A DNA stretch of 35,415 nucleotides, from positions 1 to 35,415 of the forward strand of contig NZ_JASJCS010000065.1 of assembly GCF_030065885.1 (NCBI RefSeq). The letters are read 5' to 3'. Source of the stretch: Ilumatobacter sp. GTDB lineage: Bacteria > Actinomycetota > Acidimicrobiia > Acidimicrobiales > Ilumatobacteraceae. Below the pieces are notes generated by a model. The model was not told the origin of the DNA, did not search any database, and saw only the letters and a program-made list of their open reading frames with translations. Positions 1 to 9,046 of the stretch are shown here, piece after piece. Both the position numbers and the translations under genes were made by a program. Each line of letters starts with the position of its first letter. Position 1 is the first letter of the stretch.

Positions 1-1
1 C

Positions 2-955
2 CACGCGCTGCCGTCCGACATGCCGATCCTCACGGCCCACATGTGGAACTGCATGGGCGCGGTCGCCGGCGGCATGACCAACGTGGTCGACATGATGTTC
101 GACAACTGGCCGATGGCGTTCCAGCTCACCGAGGGCGCCAAGCACGGCGTGCAGTCGCCATCGGGTTACTACGGCTTCCGTGTGATGAACGGCTTCGACG
201 AGCGCGACGAGATCCTGAAGCCGACGCCGAGCGACGCGCTGCACTACGTCGGCCATCACGTCGACCACGAGCTCGTCGAGAACATCGAGGTCGACTGCGC
301 CGCCCGACTCCGGCGGCTCCGCGACGGCGAGCCTCGCCGCTTCCTCGTCACGATGGGCGGCGCCGGCGCGCAGCGCGACCTCTTCAAGGCCATCGTCGAG
401 CACGCGCTCCCGATGGTGCGGCGCGACGAGGCCGCGTTCTTCGTCAACCTCGGCGACCACGCCGACAATTGGGAGTGGCTGTCGGCCGAGCTGGGTTCGC
501 GGCGCGACGAGGTTCGCCTCATCCGCACGTGGGAGGACACCAAGGCGCTGGCCGACGACATCCGCGACGGCGACGCACACGGGCTGAACGTCTTCCTCTT
601 CGACAACACGTTCCACGCGGTGTACTCGACCAACTACTTGATGCGCGTCGTCGACGTGCTGATCACCAAGCCGAGCGAGCTCGCGTTCTACCCCGTGCCG
701 AAGATCTTCAACGAGCGCGTCGGCGGGCACGAAGCGTGGGGTGCGATCCGCGGTGCCGAGCTCGGCGACGGCACGATCGAGACCCGCACGATCCCGCGGA
801 CGCTCCAGGCGATCGACCTGCTCACCCACGAGCCGGATCTGCTGGAGATGTTCTGCGACTCGATCGTCAAGAACAAGCAGATCGGCATCTACGACGGTGC
901 CTACAAGTGCGTCGCACTCGCGACGGGCACGACCTGGGAGCGTTCGGCGAGCTGA
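2..955 (+). CDS. Unrecognised GT-B-like protein, 5'-truncated
   Basis: The reading frame is open from the left edge (the residues HALPSD precede the first Met at position 20), so the gene starts outside the window and at least 317 residues are visible. I do not recognise the family. The second half resembles the nucleotide-sugar half of GT-B glycosyltransferases such as MurG: a strand followed by a glycine-rich turn (FLVTMGGAGAQRD), then a late segment VLITKPSELAFYPVPKI followed by GGHEAWGA, which recalls the 'ADVVITKPGG...E' region of that fold. The stop lies 68 bp upstream of gpsA on the same strand, so the two may be co-transcribed. A glycosyltransferase role is inference from fold-like motifs only. 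Confidence 0.6.
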   Translation, partial: HALPSDMPILTAHMWNCMGAVAGGMTNVVDMMFDNWPMAFQLTEGAKHGVQSPSGYYGFRVMNGFDERDEILKPTPSDALHYVGHHVDHELVENIEVDCAARLRRLRDGEPRRFLVTMGGAGAQRDLFKAIVEHALPMVRRDEAAFFVNLGDHADNWEWLSAELGSRRDEVRLIRTWEDTKALADDIRDGDAHGLNVFLFDNTFHAVYSTNYLMRVVDVLITKPSELAFYPVPKIFNERVGGHEAWGAIRGAELGDGTIETRTIPRTLQAIDLLTHEPDLLEMFCDSIVKNKQIGIYDGAYKCVALATGTTWERSAS

Positions 956-1023
956 CTCCCGCCCCTGGACGTACGAGTATCGTCGACGTCGACCGCCGAG
1001 GTGGGTGACGAGGGGAGGTACTC

Positions 1024-2031
1024 GTGAGCGACCAGCCACCGGTATCGGTGATCGGGGCCGGGGCATGGGGCACCGCGCTGGCGCGCCTCCTCGCGAGGCA
1101 GGGTGTCCCCACGCTGATCTGGGCTCGCGAGCCGGAGGTCGTCGAGGACATCCGGACCCTCCACGAGAACCGGATGTTCCTCGCCGGGATCGATCTCGGG
1201 CCCGAGCTCGATGCCACCGGCGATCTCGACGCAGCGTTCGATCACGCCGATGTCGTGGTCAACGCCGTGCCGACACAGCACATGCGATCGATTCTCGAGC
1301 GAGCCGTCGACGCACTTCGTCGGTGCGAGCTGGTGGTCACCGTGGCGAAGGGCATCGAGCTGGAGACCCTCATGATGCCGAGCGACATCCTGGAAGAGCT
1401 CGGGGTGCCGCCCGACCGGATCGTCGCGCTGTCGGGGCCGTCGTTCGCGGCCGAGGTCGCCGCCGACCTCCCCACCGCAGTCGTCGCCGCCGGCCCTGCG
1501 AGCGAGCCGGTCCGCCGGACGCGTGACCTCTTCTCGACGGCGACGTTCCGCGTCTACTCGTCGGACGACATCGTCAGCGCCGAGCTCGGCGGCGCGCTCA
1601 AGAACGTGATCGCCATCGCGGTCGGCATCTCCGACGGGCTCGGCTTCGGGCGCAACGCACGGGCGGCGCTGATCGCTCGCGGGCTGGCGGAGATCACGCG
1701 GCTCGGGGTCGCCCGCGGGAGCGAGCCGATGACGTTCGCCGGGTTGTCGGGCATGGGCGACCTCGTGCTGACCTCCACCGACGACATGTCGCGCAACCGC
1801 CGTGTGGGCCTCGCCATCGGCCAGGGCCGGAAGCTCGCCGAGGTCCAGGCCGAGATGCACGAGGTCAGCGAAGGTGTCTACACGGCGCTGTCCGCGCGGC
1901 AGTTGGCGGCCGAGGTCGACGTCGAGATGCCGATCACCGCGCAGGTCTGCGCCGTGCTCCACGAGGGCAAGGATCCGCGCCAGGCCTTCCTCGACCTCAC
2001 GTCTCGCCATCTGCGCGACGAGCGCGGTTGA
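1024..2031 (+). CDS. gpsA: NAD(P)-dependent glycerol-3-phosphate dehydrogenase
   Basis: A 335-residue cytosolic enzyme that reduces dihydroxyacetone phosphate to sn-glycerol 3-phosphate for phospholipid synthesis. The N-terminus has the Rossmann motif GAGAWGTALA, followed by the family hallmarks NAVPTQHM, VVTVAKGIE, LSGPSFAAEV and the substrate-binding segment AELGGALKNVIAIA with the conserved lysine. GLSGMGDLVLT and SRNRRVG in the C-terminal helical domain are also typical. Length is normal for the family (about 330-340). The GTG start at 1024 is preceded by a good ribosome site (ggggaggt). The next gene, the exonuclease, converges on it with a 16-bp gap. Identification is secure. Confidence 0.97.
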   Translation: MSDQPPVSVIGAGAWGTALARLLARQGVPTLIWAREPEVVEDIRTLHENRMFLAGIDLGPELDATGDLDAAFDHADVVVNAVPTQHMRSILERAVDALRRCELVVTVAKGIELETLMMPSDILEELGVPPDRIVALSGPSFAAEVAADLPTAVVAAGPASEPVRRTRDLFSTATFRVYSSDDIVSAELGGALKNVIAIAVGISDGLGFGRNARAALIARGLAEITRLGVARGSEPMTFAGLSGMGDLVLTSTDDMSRNRRVGLAIGQGRKLAEVQAEMHEVSEGVYTALSARQLAAEVDVEMPITAQVCAVLHEGKDPRQAFLDLTSRHLRDERG

Positions 2032-2047
2032 CCTGTGCGTCGCGGCG

Positions 2048-2929
2048 TCAGTCGTGGCGCCAGCGCGGAATTCGTTCGACGGCGGTGTCGTCGCCGAGCT
2101 CGGCGACCAGCGGGTCGATCAGTGAGCGGCGGGCACCGTGCCATGCCACCGAGTCGAGGTCGACCGCCATCGGGAGGTCGGCGCGTCGAATCGAGAGGTC
2201 GCGACTCAGAAGGGCCTCCTCGCGGCGCTCGCCGAGCATCGCTCCCAGACGCTCGCGACCGCGCAGCTCGACCTCCCACGTGCTCGCGTCGTCGGGGATG
2301 TCCTCAAGGCGTGGGTAGCGGGCGAGCACCGCCGCGGCCGACTTGGCGCCCCAACCCGGTACGCCGGCGATGCCGTCGGAACGATCGCCGATCAGCGCGA
2401 ACAGGTCGGGGATCTGTTGCGGTGCGACACCGAACTTGGCTCGGACGCCGTCTTCGTCGGTGATCACGTCGCGGATCCGGTCGAGCAGCACGACACGGTC
2501 GCCTCGGACGCACTGCGCCAGGTCGTTGTCGGTGGTGCAGATCACGACCCGGTCGACGGCAGGATCGCGGGCGAGGGCGGCGGCTCCGGTCGCCAGCAGG
2601 TCGTCTGCCTGGTACCGCCCTGCCGGCCAGAGGGTGAGGCCGAGAGCACGGACGATGTCGGCGGCCAGCGGTTGCTGCGCGCCGATCAGCGCATCGGCAC
2701 CCGGTGTGCCCGACGAGGGAGCCGGCGCGACGATCGAATCGAAGGCGATGGCAGCGCGCGTGACCTCGTGTCGCCGCACCAACGCAACGAGCGTGGCGAG
2801 CAGGCCACGCGCCGCACCGACCTCGCGACCCGACGGCCCCGTGGCGAGCGGCGCGCCGTGGAAGCAGCGGAACAGCTCGAACGTGCCGTCGACCAGGTAC
2901 ACCGTCGCCACGCCAGGAGTCTGACCCAT
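2048..2929 (-). CDS. Stand-alone 5'-3' exonuclease (Pol I exo/FEN-like)
   Basis: About 293 residues resembling the N-terminal 5'-nuclease domain of DNA polymerase I without a polymerase. Acidic metal-binding clusters are visible in order: YLVDGTFELFR, AIAFDS, YQADDLLAT and CTTDNDLAQ. These are followed by the helix-3-turn-helix DNA-binding loop GDRSDGIAGVPGWGAKSA. Such proteins cleave flaps or RNA primers; single-domain versions are common in Actinobacteria beside the main polA. The frame is open up to 2971, but I chose ATG 2929 because the family fold starts just after it (VYLVDG); a GTG a few codons later (VATVYLV) is also possible. It lies convergent with gpsA. Confidence 0.85.
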   Translation of the reverse strand: MGQTPGVATVYLVDGTFELFRCFHGAPLATGPSGREVGAARGLLATLVALVRRHEVTRAAIAFDSIVAPAPSSGTPGADALIGAQQPLAADIVRALGLTLWPAGRYQADDLLATGAAALARDPAVDRVVICTTDNDLAQCVRGDRVVLLDRIRDVITDEDGVRAKFGVAPQQIPDLFALIGDRSDGIAGVPGWGAKSAAAVLARYPRLEDIPDDASTWEVELRGRERLGAMLGERREEALLSRDLSIRRADLPMAVDLDSVAWHGARRSLIDPLVAELGDDTAVERIPRWRHD

Positions 2930-3007
2930 CCGGGACGTACGAGCGGGTAGGAGTCGATCGTCGGGCGCCACTTAGGCTCCCGACGTGGGCTCTGGCGTGG
3001 CCGAACG

Positions 3008-4198
3008 ATGACCGTCGGGGGAGCCGACGTCGCATTGCGTGAGCGCGCCTGGTTGGTCGTGGTGCTGGTGATGGCGTCCGCCTGCGTCGCCCAGGCGTTC
3101 GGGCGGTTCACCTGGGGTGTCGTCCTGCCCGGCGCCCGCGATGACCTCCTCGACGGATCGAACACGATCGCCGGGCTGTTCGGCACGTTGAACGTCAGCG
3201 CATACCTCGTCGGCACGCTCGCCGTGTCATGGCTCGCCTCACGGCTCACGCTCGTCGGACTCGTCCGGATGGGCCTCGTGATCTCGACGAGCGCGCTCGG
3301 CGTCGCTGCGATCGCCCCGTCGGGGCCGGTGCTCGGTCTCGCACTGGCCGCGATGGGCCTCGGTGGCGCGGTCATCTGGATCCCCGCGCCCGCGATCTCG
3401 GCGCGGGCGCTGCCGCCCGCACGCGCCGGCATGGCGGTGGGTCTGATCGGCTCGGGGATCGGCATCGGGATCCTCTTCGCCGGTCAGATGTCGGCGTACC
3501 TCGAACGCCGCTCGGACCGCGATGATCTCTGGCAGACGCTCTACCGCATCGAGTTCGCCATCGCGGTCGTCGTGCTCGTCGGAGCGTTCGTCGCCCTTCG
3601 CTCGCACGGTGACCGGCCCGGAGCCGCCGGGGGGTTCGGCGGTGTCGGAGCGCTCAGGACGGTCAAGGGATGGATCCCCGTCACGGTCGCGTACGCAGCA
3701 TTCGGGTTCGCGTACATCCTCGTCATCGGCTTCCTGGTCGCCCGCCTCGAAGACGACTCCGGGTTCTCGTCGGGCGAGGCCGCCACGATGTTCTCGATCA
3801 TGGGCGCGTCCACGGTGGTCGGGGGGCTCTCGCTCGGACCGCTGTCGGACCGGTTCGGTCGCCGGGTGACGCTGACCACCACGTTCGTGCTGTTCGGGCT
3901 CTGCGGTCTCCTCGTGTTGACCGGACGGCAGCCGTGGGTCGCCGTCGCATCGGTCGGCGTCGGGCTGATGTTCTCGGGCATGCCGGCCCTGATCATCGCC
4001 CACGTCGTCGACCACACCGACGTCGACACGTACGGACCGGCGTTCAGCGCCGCAACCCTTGCGTTCGGCGTGACCCAGATGATCTCGCCCCAGATCGGCG
4101 GCGCGATGGCCGACGCTCTCGACTCGTTCACCTGGGTGTTCGTGCTGTCGGCCGTCGTGTCGTTCATCGGCGCAGCCTTCGCCAGCCGACTGCCCTGA
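3008..4198 (+). CDS. MFS transporter
   Basis: A 396-residue integral membrane protein with about twelve hydrophobic segments, typical of the major facilitator superfamily. The loop between helices 2 and 3 is degenerate, but the second-half equivalent LGPLSDRFGRRVTLTT is a clear MFS signature. The pattern, with FGRFTWGVVLP near the N-terminus and glycine-rich GLIGSGIGIGILFAGQ in helix 5, resembles the YbfB/OFA-like carboxylate or drug transporter branches. The substrate cannot be told from the sequence. ATG 3008 has no strong ribosome site. It ends 24 bp before the convergent ABC permease gene, and no terminator-like hairpin was seen in that gap. Confidence 0.88.
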   Translation: MTVGGADVALRERAWLVVVLVMASACVAQAFGRFTWGVVLPGARDDLLDGSNTIAGLFGTLNVSAYLVGTLAVSWLASRLTLVGLVRMGLVISTSALGVAAIAPSGPVLGLALAAMGLGGAVIWIPAPAISARALPPARAGMAVGLIGSGIGIGILFAGQMSAYLERRSDRDDLWQTLYRIEFAIAVVVLVGAFVALRSHGDRPGAAGGFGGVGALRTVKGWIPVTVAYAAFGFAYILVIGFLVARLEDDSGFSSGEAATMFSIMGASTVVGGLSLGPLSDRFGRRVTLTTTFVLFGLCGLLVLTGRQPWVAVASVGVGLMFSGMPALIIAHVVDHTDVDTYGPAFSAATLAFGVTQMISPQIGGAMADALDSFTWVFVLSAVVSFIGAAFASRLP

Positions 4199-4222
4199 TC
4201 GGCTACGTCTGGTGGGCCCGAG

Positions 4223-4993
4223 TCACGCGAAGAACTCCTTCGTCTCGTCGGCGCGGAAGCGCATCGAGGCGATCGCTCCGATCGCCGCTGCCGCACCGAA
4301 CAACACCAGCACCGGTAGGGCGACGTCGGCGATCCCGCCGGACTCGAGGAAGACCGACCGATGGCCTTCCATCGCCCAGTAGGCCGGGGTTGCCGGGGCG
4401 ATCGCACGTGCCCAGCCGGGGAGTTGTTCGATCGGCACCAGCGCACCGCCGAGCCCGGCCAGCACCATCGCGCCGACGTTCTGGAACGCGCTCATCTGCT
4501 GGACCGTGCGGAAGCTGGACGCCATCAGCAGCACCAAGGCAACGACACAGCCGGCATAGCCGGTGATGACGAGCAGCGCGGCGACCGGCGAGCCGCCGTC
4601 GAAGCCGAGTCCCAACATCGCGCCGCCGGCGACGAAGACCGCGAGCTGGTAACACACGTTGATCAGGATCCATGGCATCGCGAACCCCGCAAGGAGCGAG
4701 CGTGGTCCGGCTGCCGAAGCGCGGAGCCGATCCCAGGTGCGCCAGCCGTGCTCGCGGTAGACGCTGAAGCCGGCAGATCCCGCCACGAAGAAGGCGAACA
4801 GGACGGCTTGGCCGGGCACGACCTGTTCGGCTCCTGTGGCGCTCCCGAATCCACTGTCGATGAGCGAGAGACCCATCGTGCGCTCGAAGAGCGGCATCAC
4901 GGCGAGCGGCATTGCGAACATGATCAGGAGGAACCAGGGATCGTTGCGGAGGATCCTCAGCTGCAGCTTGGCGACGGCGAGCGCGGTGGTCAC
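4223..4993 (-). CDS. ABC-2 type transporter permease
   Basis: A 256-residue membrane protein of the ABC-2 (DrrB-like) family with about six hydrophobic segments. An N-terminal helix appears in NDPWFLLIMFAMPLAVMPLF, and conserved central helices follow in the region ALVLLMASSFRTVQQMSAF and LAGLGGALVPIEQLPGWA; the last is the characteristic 'G..P...LP.W' motif of ABC-2 exporters. Its start overlaps the stop of the ATPase gene by 4 bp (ATGA), so the two are translationally coupled and should form one exporter. The cargo is unknown; family members export drugs, lipids or polysaccharides. Confidence 0.88.
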   Translation of the reverse strand: MTTALAVAKLQLRILRNDPWFLLIMFAMPLAVMPLFERTMGLSLIDSGFGSATGAEQVVPGQAVLFAFFVAGSAGFSVYREHGWRTWDRLRASAAGPRSLLAGFAMPWILINVCYQLAVFVAGGAMLGLGFDGGSPVAALLVITGYAGCVVALVLLMASSFRTVQQMSAFQNVGAMVLAGLGGALVPIEQLPGWARAIAPATPAYWAMEGHRSVFLESGGIADVALPVLVLFGAAAAIGAIASMRFRADETKEFFA

Positions 4994-5910
4994 GAGCCCT
5001 CCGCGGTGTCGGCGCTCGATCCGATGTCGTGTCCGGTCACGGCGAGGAAGACCGTCTCGAGGTCGGGCGCCAACGACTCGACCGACACGAGCCGATGGGC
5101 GTCGTCGCCGAAGCCCTCGAGAAGATCGGCCATCGTCACATCGCCGAGTGCGTGATAGACGGAGGGGGCGGCCACGTCGACATCGAGCTCGAGATTCTCG
5201 GGGAGCGGGCCCTCCACATGGAATCTGACGCCGCTGAGTCGGTGCGACGCAACGAGCTCGTCGCGCGAGCCCCGCGCCAGGATGCGGCCCTCGTCGATGA
5301 TCACGATGTCGGCGTCCAGGGCCTCGACCTCGGGCAGGTAGTGCGTCGTGTACACGATGGCGGCGCCGTCCGACGCCAGGTTGCGAACCGCCTGGATCAG
5401 CTGGCGGCGGGTCTCGACGTCAGCCCCGACCGTCGGCTCGTCGAGCATCAGCAATGCAGGCGCATGGACCAGCGCGCAGGCCGTGTGGAGGCGACGCGCC
5501 TCCCCGCCGGACAGCTTGCCGGCGCGCCGATCGAGCAGGTCGGCGAGTCCCAGCTGTTCGGCGACCTCCTCGGCCCGGCGGGACCGATGCCTCCGGTCGA
5601 AGCCGGCCAGCTCGCCGAAGAACTCGAGATTCTCGCGGACCGTCAGGACCGTGTAGATGCCGGTGCTCTGTGGTGCGATGCCGAGCAGCCTCGCCGCGGA
5701 CTCCGGGTCGACGCTCGCGTCGATGCCGCCGATGTGCACCGTGCCGGCGTCGGCGGTGAGGAGGCCGGCGATGATCGACAGCATCGTCGACTTGCCGGCC
5801 CCGTTGCGTCCGAGGACGGAGACGATCTGTCCGGCCGCGACGTCCAGGTCGGCGCTGGACAGGGCCTGGATCTCGCCGTATCGCTTCGAGATGCCCTCGG
5901 CCTGCAGCAT
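4990..5910 (-). CDS. ABC transporter ATP-binding protein
   Basis: A 306-residue ATPase of the DrrA/CcmA type. Walker A is GRNGAGKS (residues 34-41), the Q-loop glutamine is near 81, the signature LSGGE is at 133-137, and Walker B is LLMLDEP followed by the T of the D-loop near 160; a switch histidine appears in VYTTHYLPE. The roughly 80 residues after the ATPase core match the C-terminal extension common to exporter ATPases of this class. It is the first gene of a two-gene operon with the ABC-2 permease (4-bp overlap) and is divergent from the secreted hydrolase gene across a 143-bp gap. Confidence 0.93.
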   Translation of the reverse strand: MLQAEGISKRYGEIQALSSADLDVAAGQIVSVLGRNGAGKSTMLSIIAGLLTADAGTVHIGGIDASVDPESAARLLGIAPQSTGIYTVLTVRENLEFFGELAGFDRRHRSRRAEEVAEQLGLADLLDRRAGKLSGGEARRLHTACALVHAPALLMLDEPTVGADVETRRQLIQAVRNLASDGAAIVYTTHYLPEVEALDADIVIIDEGRILARGSRDELVASHRLSGVRFHVEGPLPENLELDVDVAAPSVYHALGDVTMADLLEGFGDDAHRLVSVESLAPDLETVFLAVTGHDIGSSADTAEGS

Positions 5911-6053
5911 GGGCGCAAGTCTGTCACCGACGCCGCGATCGTCGGTGCGAGGTTCTTGTACAGCTCAGCTCGGTGCCCGGACGAGCATGCCGGCGTCGTG
6001 GGTTGTGGGTTGGGTGCTTCGGCGCGAAGGTGGAAGCGAGAGGGTGATCGGTC

Positions 6054-7637
6054 GTGACGCGCCGGGCCTCACTATCGGCGGCGGTTGCGATCGTCCTCGT
6101 CTCGGCTGCTGCGTGTGGCTCGGGCAGCGAGCAGGAGTCCACGGCGACGCGCGAGACTGAGGCGTCGACGACTGCGCCCGCATCGACGACACCTCCGTCG
6201 ACGACACCTCCGCCGGGGCCGTCTGCGTTCGAGGCCGTGCCCTGCCGGTTCCAGAACACGACCGGGTTCCAGGCCGCGTGCGGCGACCTGAGCGTGCCGG
6301 AGGACCGCAGCGACACGGACAGCCCCACGATCACGCTGCACGTGGCGGTGTTCAAGGCCCTCACGTCCTCGCCGGCACCGGACCCGATCGTGTACCTCGA
6401 CGGTGGCCCCGGCGTCGCAACGCTCGAGTTCGTGAGCTTCGGCTTCGACGACGTGTTCCTGCCGTACCTCCAGGACCGCGACGTGGTGTTCTTCGACCAG
6501 CGCGGCGTCGGGCTGTCCGAACCGTCGCTCGCGTGCCCCGAGGTCGTCGAGGTGACCAAGGAGATCCTCGACGTCGGCCCGACCGTCGACGAGGCCGTCG
6601 ACCGTGAGCTCGAGGCCTGGGAGGCGTGCCGCGATCGGTTGCTCGCCGAAGGCGTCGATCTCGCCACGTACAACAGCGCTGCGAGCGCAGCCGACGTCGC
6701 CGACCTCCAGCGGGCGCTCGGGTACGAGAGCTGGAACCTTCTCGGGGGTTCCTATGGCAGCCGCCTGGCCTTGACCGTGATGCGTGACGCCCCGGACGGC
6801 CTCCGCGCCGCGATCCTCGACTCGGTCTATCCGCCCCACCGGAGCCTGATCGAGGAGGCTCCGGCGAGCTTCGATCGCGCCCTCGACCTGCTGTTCGAGA
6901 GCTGCGCCGACGACGGTGTCTGTGCCGTCGAGCATCCCGAGCTGCGGGAACGGCTGTTCGCGCTCGTCGACCGGCTGGACGCCGACCCGGTCGAGGTCAG
7001 CATCCTCGATGTCTTCGACGGAACCACGCTCGATGTGTCCCTCGACGGCACCGCGCTCATCTCGCTCGTGGGCTGGGGCTTGCACTCCCCGGACGACATC
7101 GCCGTCATCCCCCGCATGATCGATGAGATCGAGTTCGGCGACGACACCATCGTCTCGGAGCTCGGGTCGAACCTGTTGGCCTTGCTCGGCATCGGCTCCG
7201 GGGGGATGGCCTCCTCGGTGCAGTGCCACGAGGAGGTCCCCTTCTCGACGCCCGAGGGCTATGCGGCGGCGATCGAGCCGTTCCCGGAATTCAGCGAGTT
7301 CTTCGCCGGCCGCCTCGACGTCGGGCCCGCGGTCTTCGAGCTCTGCGAGCTGTGGCCGGCAGGCTTCGGCGGCGACATCGAGAACGAACCGGTGACCTCC
7401 GATCTGCCCGCACTGGTGCTGGCTGGGCAATTCGACCCTGCCACGCCGCCGTCGTGGGGACGGTCAGCGACCGAGACGCTGACGAACTCGTACTTCTTCG
7501 AGTTCCCTGCGATGGGGCACGGTGCGAGCTTGCACGAATGCCCCCAGTCGATGGCAGTGGAGTTCCTGCAGAATCCGACCACCGAGCCCGACAGCTCGTG
7601 CATCGCGGACATGCCGACCATCGCCTTCGCCGCCTGA
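6054..7637 (+). CDS. Secreted alpha/beta hydrolase lipoprotein, TAP-like
   Basis: A 527-residue exported hydrolase. The N-terminus has a twin-Arg start (MTRRAS), a hydrophobic core and the lipobox SAAAC, then a Ser/Thr/Pro-rich linker, so it is probably lipid-anchored outside the membrane. The catalytic triad is visible as Ser233 in GGSYGSR, Asp461 in AGQFDPATPP and His489 in MGHGAS. The C-terminal part matches the TAP-like domain of the tripeptidyl/proline aminopeptidase (SlpD/Caeo-type) family; an oxyanion segment DGGPGVA precedes the nucleophile. Likely an extracellular peptidase or esterase; the substrate is not predictable. The GTG start at 6054 follows a purine-rich stretch. A strong hairpin lies 49 bp after the stop. 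Confidence 0.9.
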   Translation: MTRRASLSAAVAIVLVSAAACGSGSEQESTATRETEASTTAPASTTPPSTTPPPGPSAFEAVPCRFQNTTGFQAACGDLSVPEDRSDTDSPTITLHVAVFKALTSSPAPDPIVYLDGGPGVATLEFVSFGFDDVFLPYLQDRDVVFFDQRGVGLSEPSLACPEVVEVTKEILDVGPTVDEAVDRELEAWEACRDRLLAEGVDLATYNSAASAADVADLQRALGYESWNLLGGSYGSRLALTVMRDAPDGLRAAILDSVYPPHRSLIEEAPASFDRALDLLFESCADDGVCAVEHPELRERLFALVDRLDADPVEVSILDVFDGTTLDVSLDGTALISLVGWGLHSPDDIAVIPRMIDEIEFGDDTIVSELGSNLLALLGIGSGGMASSVQCHEEVPFSTPEGYAAAIEPFPEFSEFFAGRLDVGPAVFELCELWPAGFGGDIENEPVTSDLPALVLAGQFDPATPPSWGRSATETLTNSYFFEFPAMGHGASLHECPQSMAVEFLQNPTTEPDSSCIADMPTIAFAA

Positions 7638-7686
7638 ACCGACCGGCACCACAGAACCCGCGACGGTGAACCCGTCGGGTCCGCAG

Positions 7687-7714
7687 GGGCCCGTGGTCCA
7701 GGGACCACGGGCCC
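7687..7714 (+). terminator. Strong hairpin after hydrolase gene
   Basis: A perfect 13-bp inverted repeat (arms 7687-7699 GGGCCCGTGGTCC and 7702-7714) with a 2-nt centre, lying 49 bp downstream of the hydrolase stop and 59 bp upstream of the next ATG. No T-run follows, which is common for actinobacterial hairpin terminators. Terminator function is inferred from position and stem strength. Confidence 0.65.
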
Positions 7715-7773
7715 TACCCGCTCGTGTTCGTTCCTCGCACGCTTGAGAGACACCGCATACCGAGGAGGCTGTC

Positions 7774-8895
7774 ATGATCGATCGGATCGGGAGTGATCGC
7801 GCCGGCATCGTCGGCGGTGATGTCGACGAGGGCTACGGGCCGGTCGCTGACGCGTTTCGGGCCAACTTCTCCGAACGCGACGAGCTCGGTGCCGCCTGCG
7901 CGGTCTACCGCGACGGTCGCAGGGTCGTCGACCTGTGGGGCGGCTACGCCGACGGCGCGACACGACGGCGATGGTCAGAGCACACCCCGATCGTCGTGTT
8001 CTCGACCACCAAGGGCGTCGCCTCGTTGGCGGTGGCCCATGCGCACTCCCGCGGCCTGTTGGACTACGACGAACGCGTCGCCGCCTACTGGCCGGAGTTC
8101 GCCTGGCGCGGGAAGGACCGCATCACCGTGCGGCAACTGCTGTCGCACCAGGCAGGCCTTCCCGTCATCGACGTGCCGCTCACCATCGCCGATCTCGCCG
8201 ACCTCGATCTCGTCGCCGCCGCCGTCGCCCTCCAGCAGCCGATGTGGCCGGCAGGGACCCGGCACGGATATCACGGGATCAGCCTCGGGTGGTACGAGGG
8301 CGAACTGCTCCGCCGGGTCGACCACCAGCACCGTTCCCTGGGCACCTACTTCGCTCAGGAGATCGCCGGTCCGCTCGGTCTCGACTTCTGGATCGGCATC
8401 CCGCCCGACTTCGACCTCGAGCGACGAGCCACGCTGGTGGGTCGCGGCCCCTGGTCGGCCTTGCTCGGTGACACACCACGCCGGCTCCTGCTCGCACTCA
8501 TGAATCCCCGCAGCCCGACTCGGCGCTCGTTCGCCAACCCGAAGGACATGCTGGTCGAGACGAACCTCAACCGGCCCGACGTGCTCGCCGTCGAGATGCC
8601 AGCCGCGAACGGGATCGGCACACCACGGGCCGTCGCGGCTGCCTACAGCGCCGCCCTCGACGGTCGGCTCGGCCTGACCCGCCCGACGCTCGACGCGTTG
8701 TCGCAGCCCGCCCAGGCCCCGAGCGAGGGCCTCGAGGACGTGATCCTCAAAGAACCTGCGCTGTACTCGCTCGGCTACCTGAAACCGACCGCATCGGCTC
8801 CGTTCGGTGGCGGCGCCGATCTGGCGTTCGGGACACCCGGCAACGGAGGATCGTTCGGCTTCGCCGACCCGGAAACCGCCATCGGCTACTGCTAA
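7774..8895 (+). CDS. Serine beta-lactamase-family hydrolase, frameshifted C-terminus
   Basis: 373 residues of the class C beta-lactamase/EstB esterase family, cytoplasmic (no signal peptide). The catalytic SxxK motif is STTK (Ser77, Lys80) and the second-motif tyrosine is Tyr166 in [19 protein letters not shown] near the end is the family's third-box equivalent. A strong ribosome site (cgaggagg) precedes ATG 7774. The frame stops at TAA 8893-8895 within a typical terminal segment (ATAIGYC-like). The next frame continues with family-like sequence [14 protein letters not shown] through 9004, so the gene appears to carry a single-base insertion (see findings). Related proteins act as esterases or D-aminopeptidase-like enzymes; the true substrate is unknown. 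Confidence 0.88.
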   Translation: MIDRIGSDRAGIVGGDVDEGYGPVADAFRANFSERDELGAACAVYRDGRRVVDLWGGYADGATRRRWSEHTPIVVFSTTKGVASLAVAHAHSRGLLDYDERVAAYWPEFAWRGKDRITVRQLLSHQAGLPVIDVPLTIADLADLDLVAAAVALQQPMWPAGTRHGYHGISLGWYEGELLRRVDHQHRSLGTYFAQEIAGPLGLDFWIGIPPDFDLERRATLVGRGPWSALLGDTPRRLLLALMNPRSPTRRSFANPKDMLVETNLNRPDVLAVEMPAANGIGTPRAVAAAYSAALDGRLGLTRPTLDALSQPAQAPSEGLEDVILKEPALYSLGYLKPTASAPFGGGADLAFGTPGNGGSFGFADPETAIGYC

Positions 8896-9004
8896 CGCCC
8901 CGAACCGACTCGGTACGGCCCTCCTCGACCGGCGCGACATCGCCCTGCGCAACGCCCTCTTCCGAGACGTCCTCCACGACCGGCCGCAACAGCCCCCAGA
9001 CTGA
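8896..9004 (+). pseudogene. Out-of-frame C-terminal remnant of the 7774 gene
   Basis: In the +1 frame relative to the upstream gene the sequence reads through [14 protein letters not shown] and [11 protein letters not shown] to a TGA at 9002-9004. This is what the final 35-40 residues of EstB-like hydrolases look like. Removing one A from the AA at 8894-8895 would give GYCYAPNRLG and join the two frames, for a product of about 409 residues. It could be a sequencing error or a genuine recent mutation. Confidence 0.7.
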
Positions 9005-9030
9005 CCATCCGACGGACCGAGACCACGTGA

Positions 9031-9046
9031 ACTGCCCGACGGCAGT
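9031..9046. terminator. Small hairpin between convergent genes
   Basis: A 6-bp inverted repeat, ACTGCC/GGCAGT with a CGAC loop, sits between the hydrolase remnant and the convergent fad gene, and is followed on the plus strand by a T-containing stretch (cagttcttg). Weak stem; a terminator role is only suggested by its position. Confidence 0.35.

Noticed and set aside
901..2010. 369-codon minus-strand frame antisense to gpsA
   Set aside because: Shadow of gpsA with no recognisable domain.
5911..6053. Promoter search between the ABC ATPase and hydrolase genes
   Set aside because: No convincing -35/-10 pair or palindrome could be assigned by eye.
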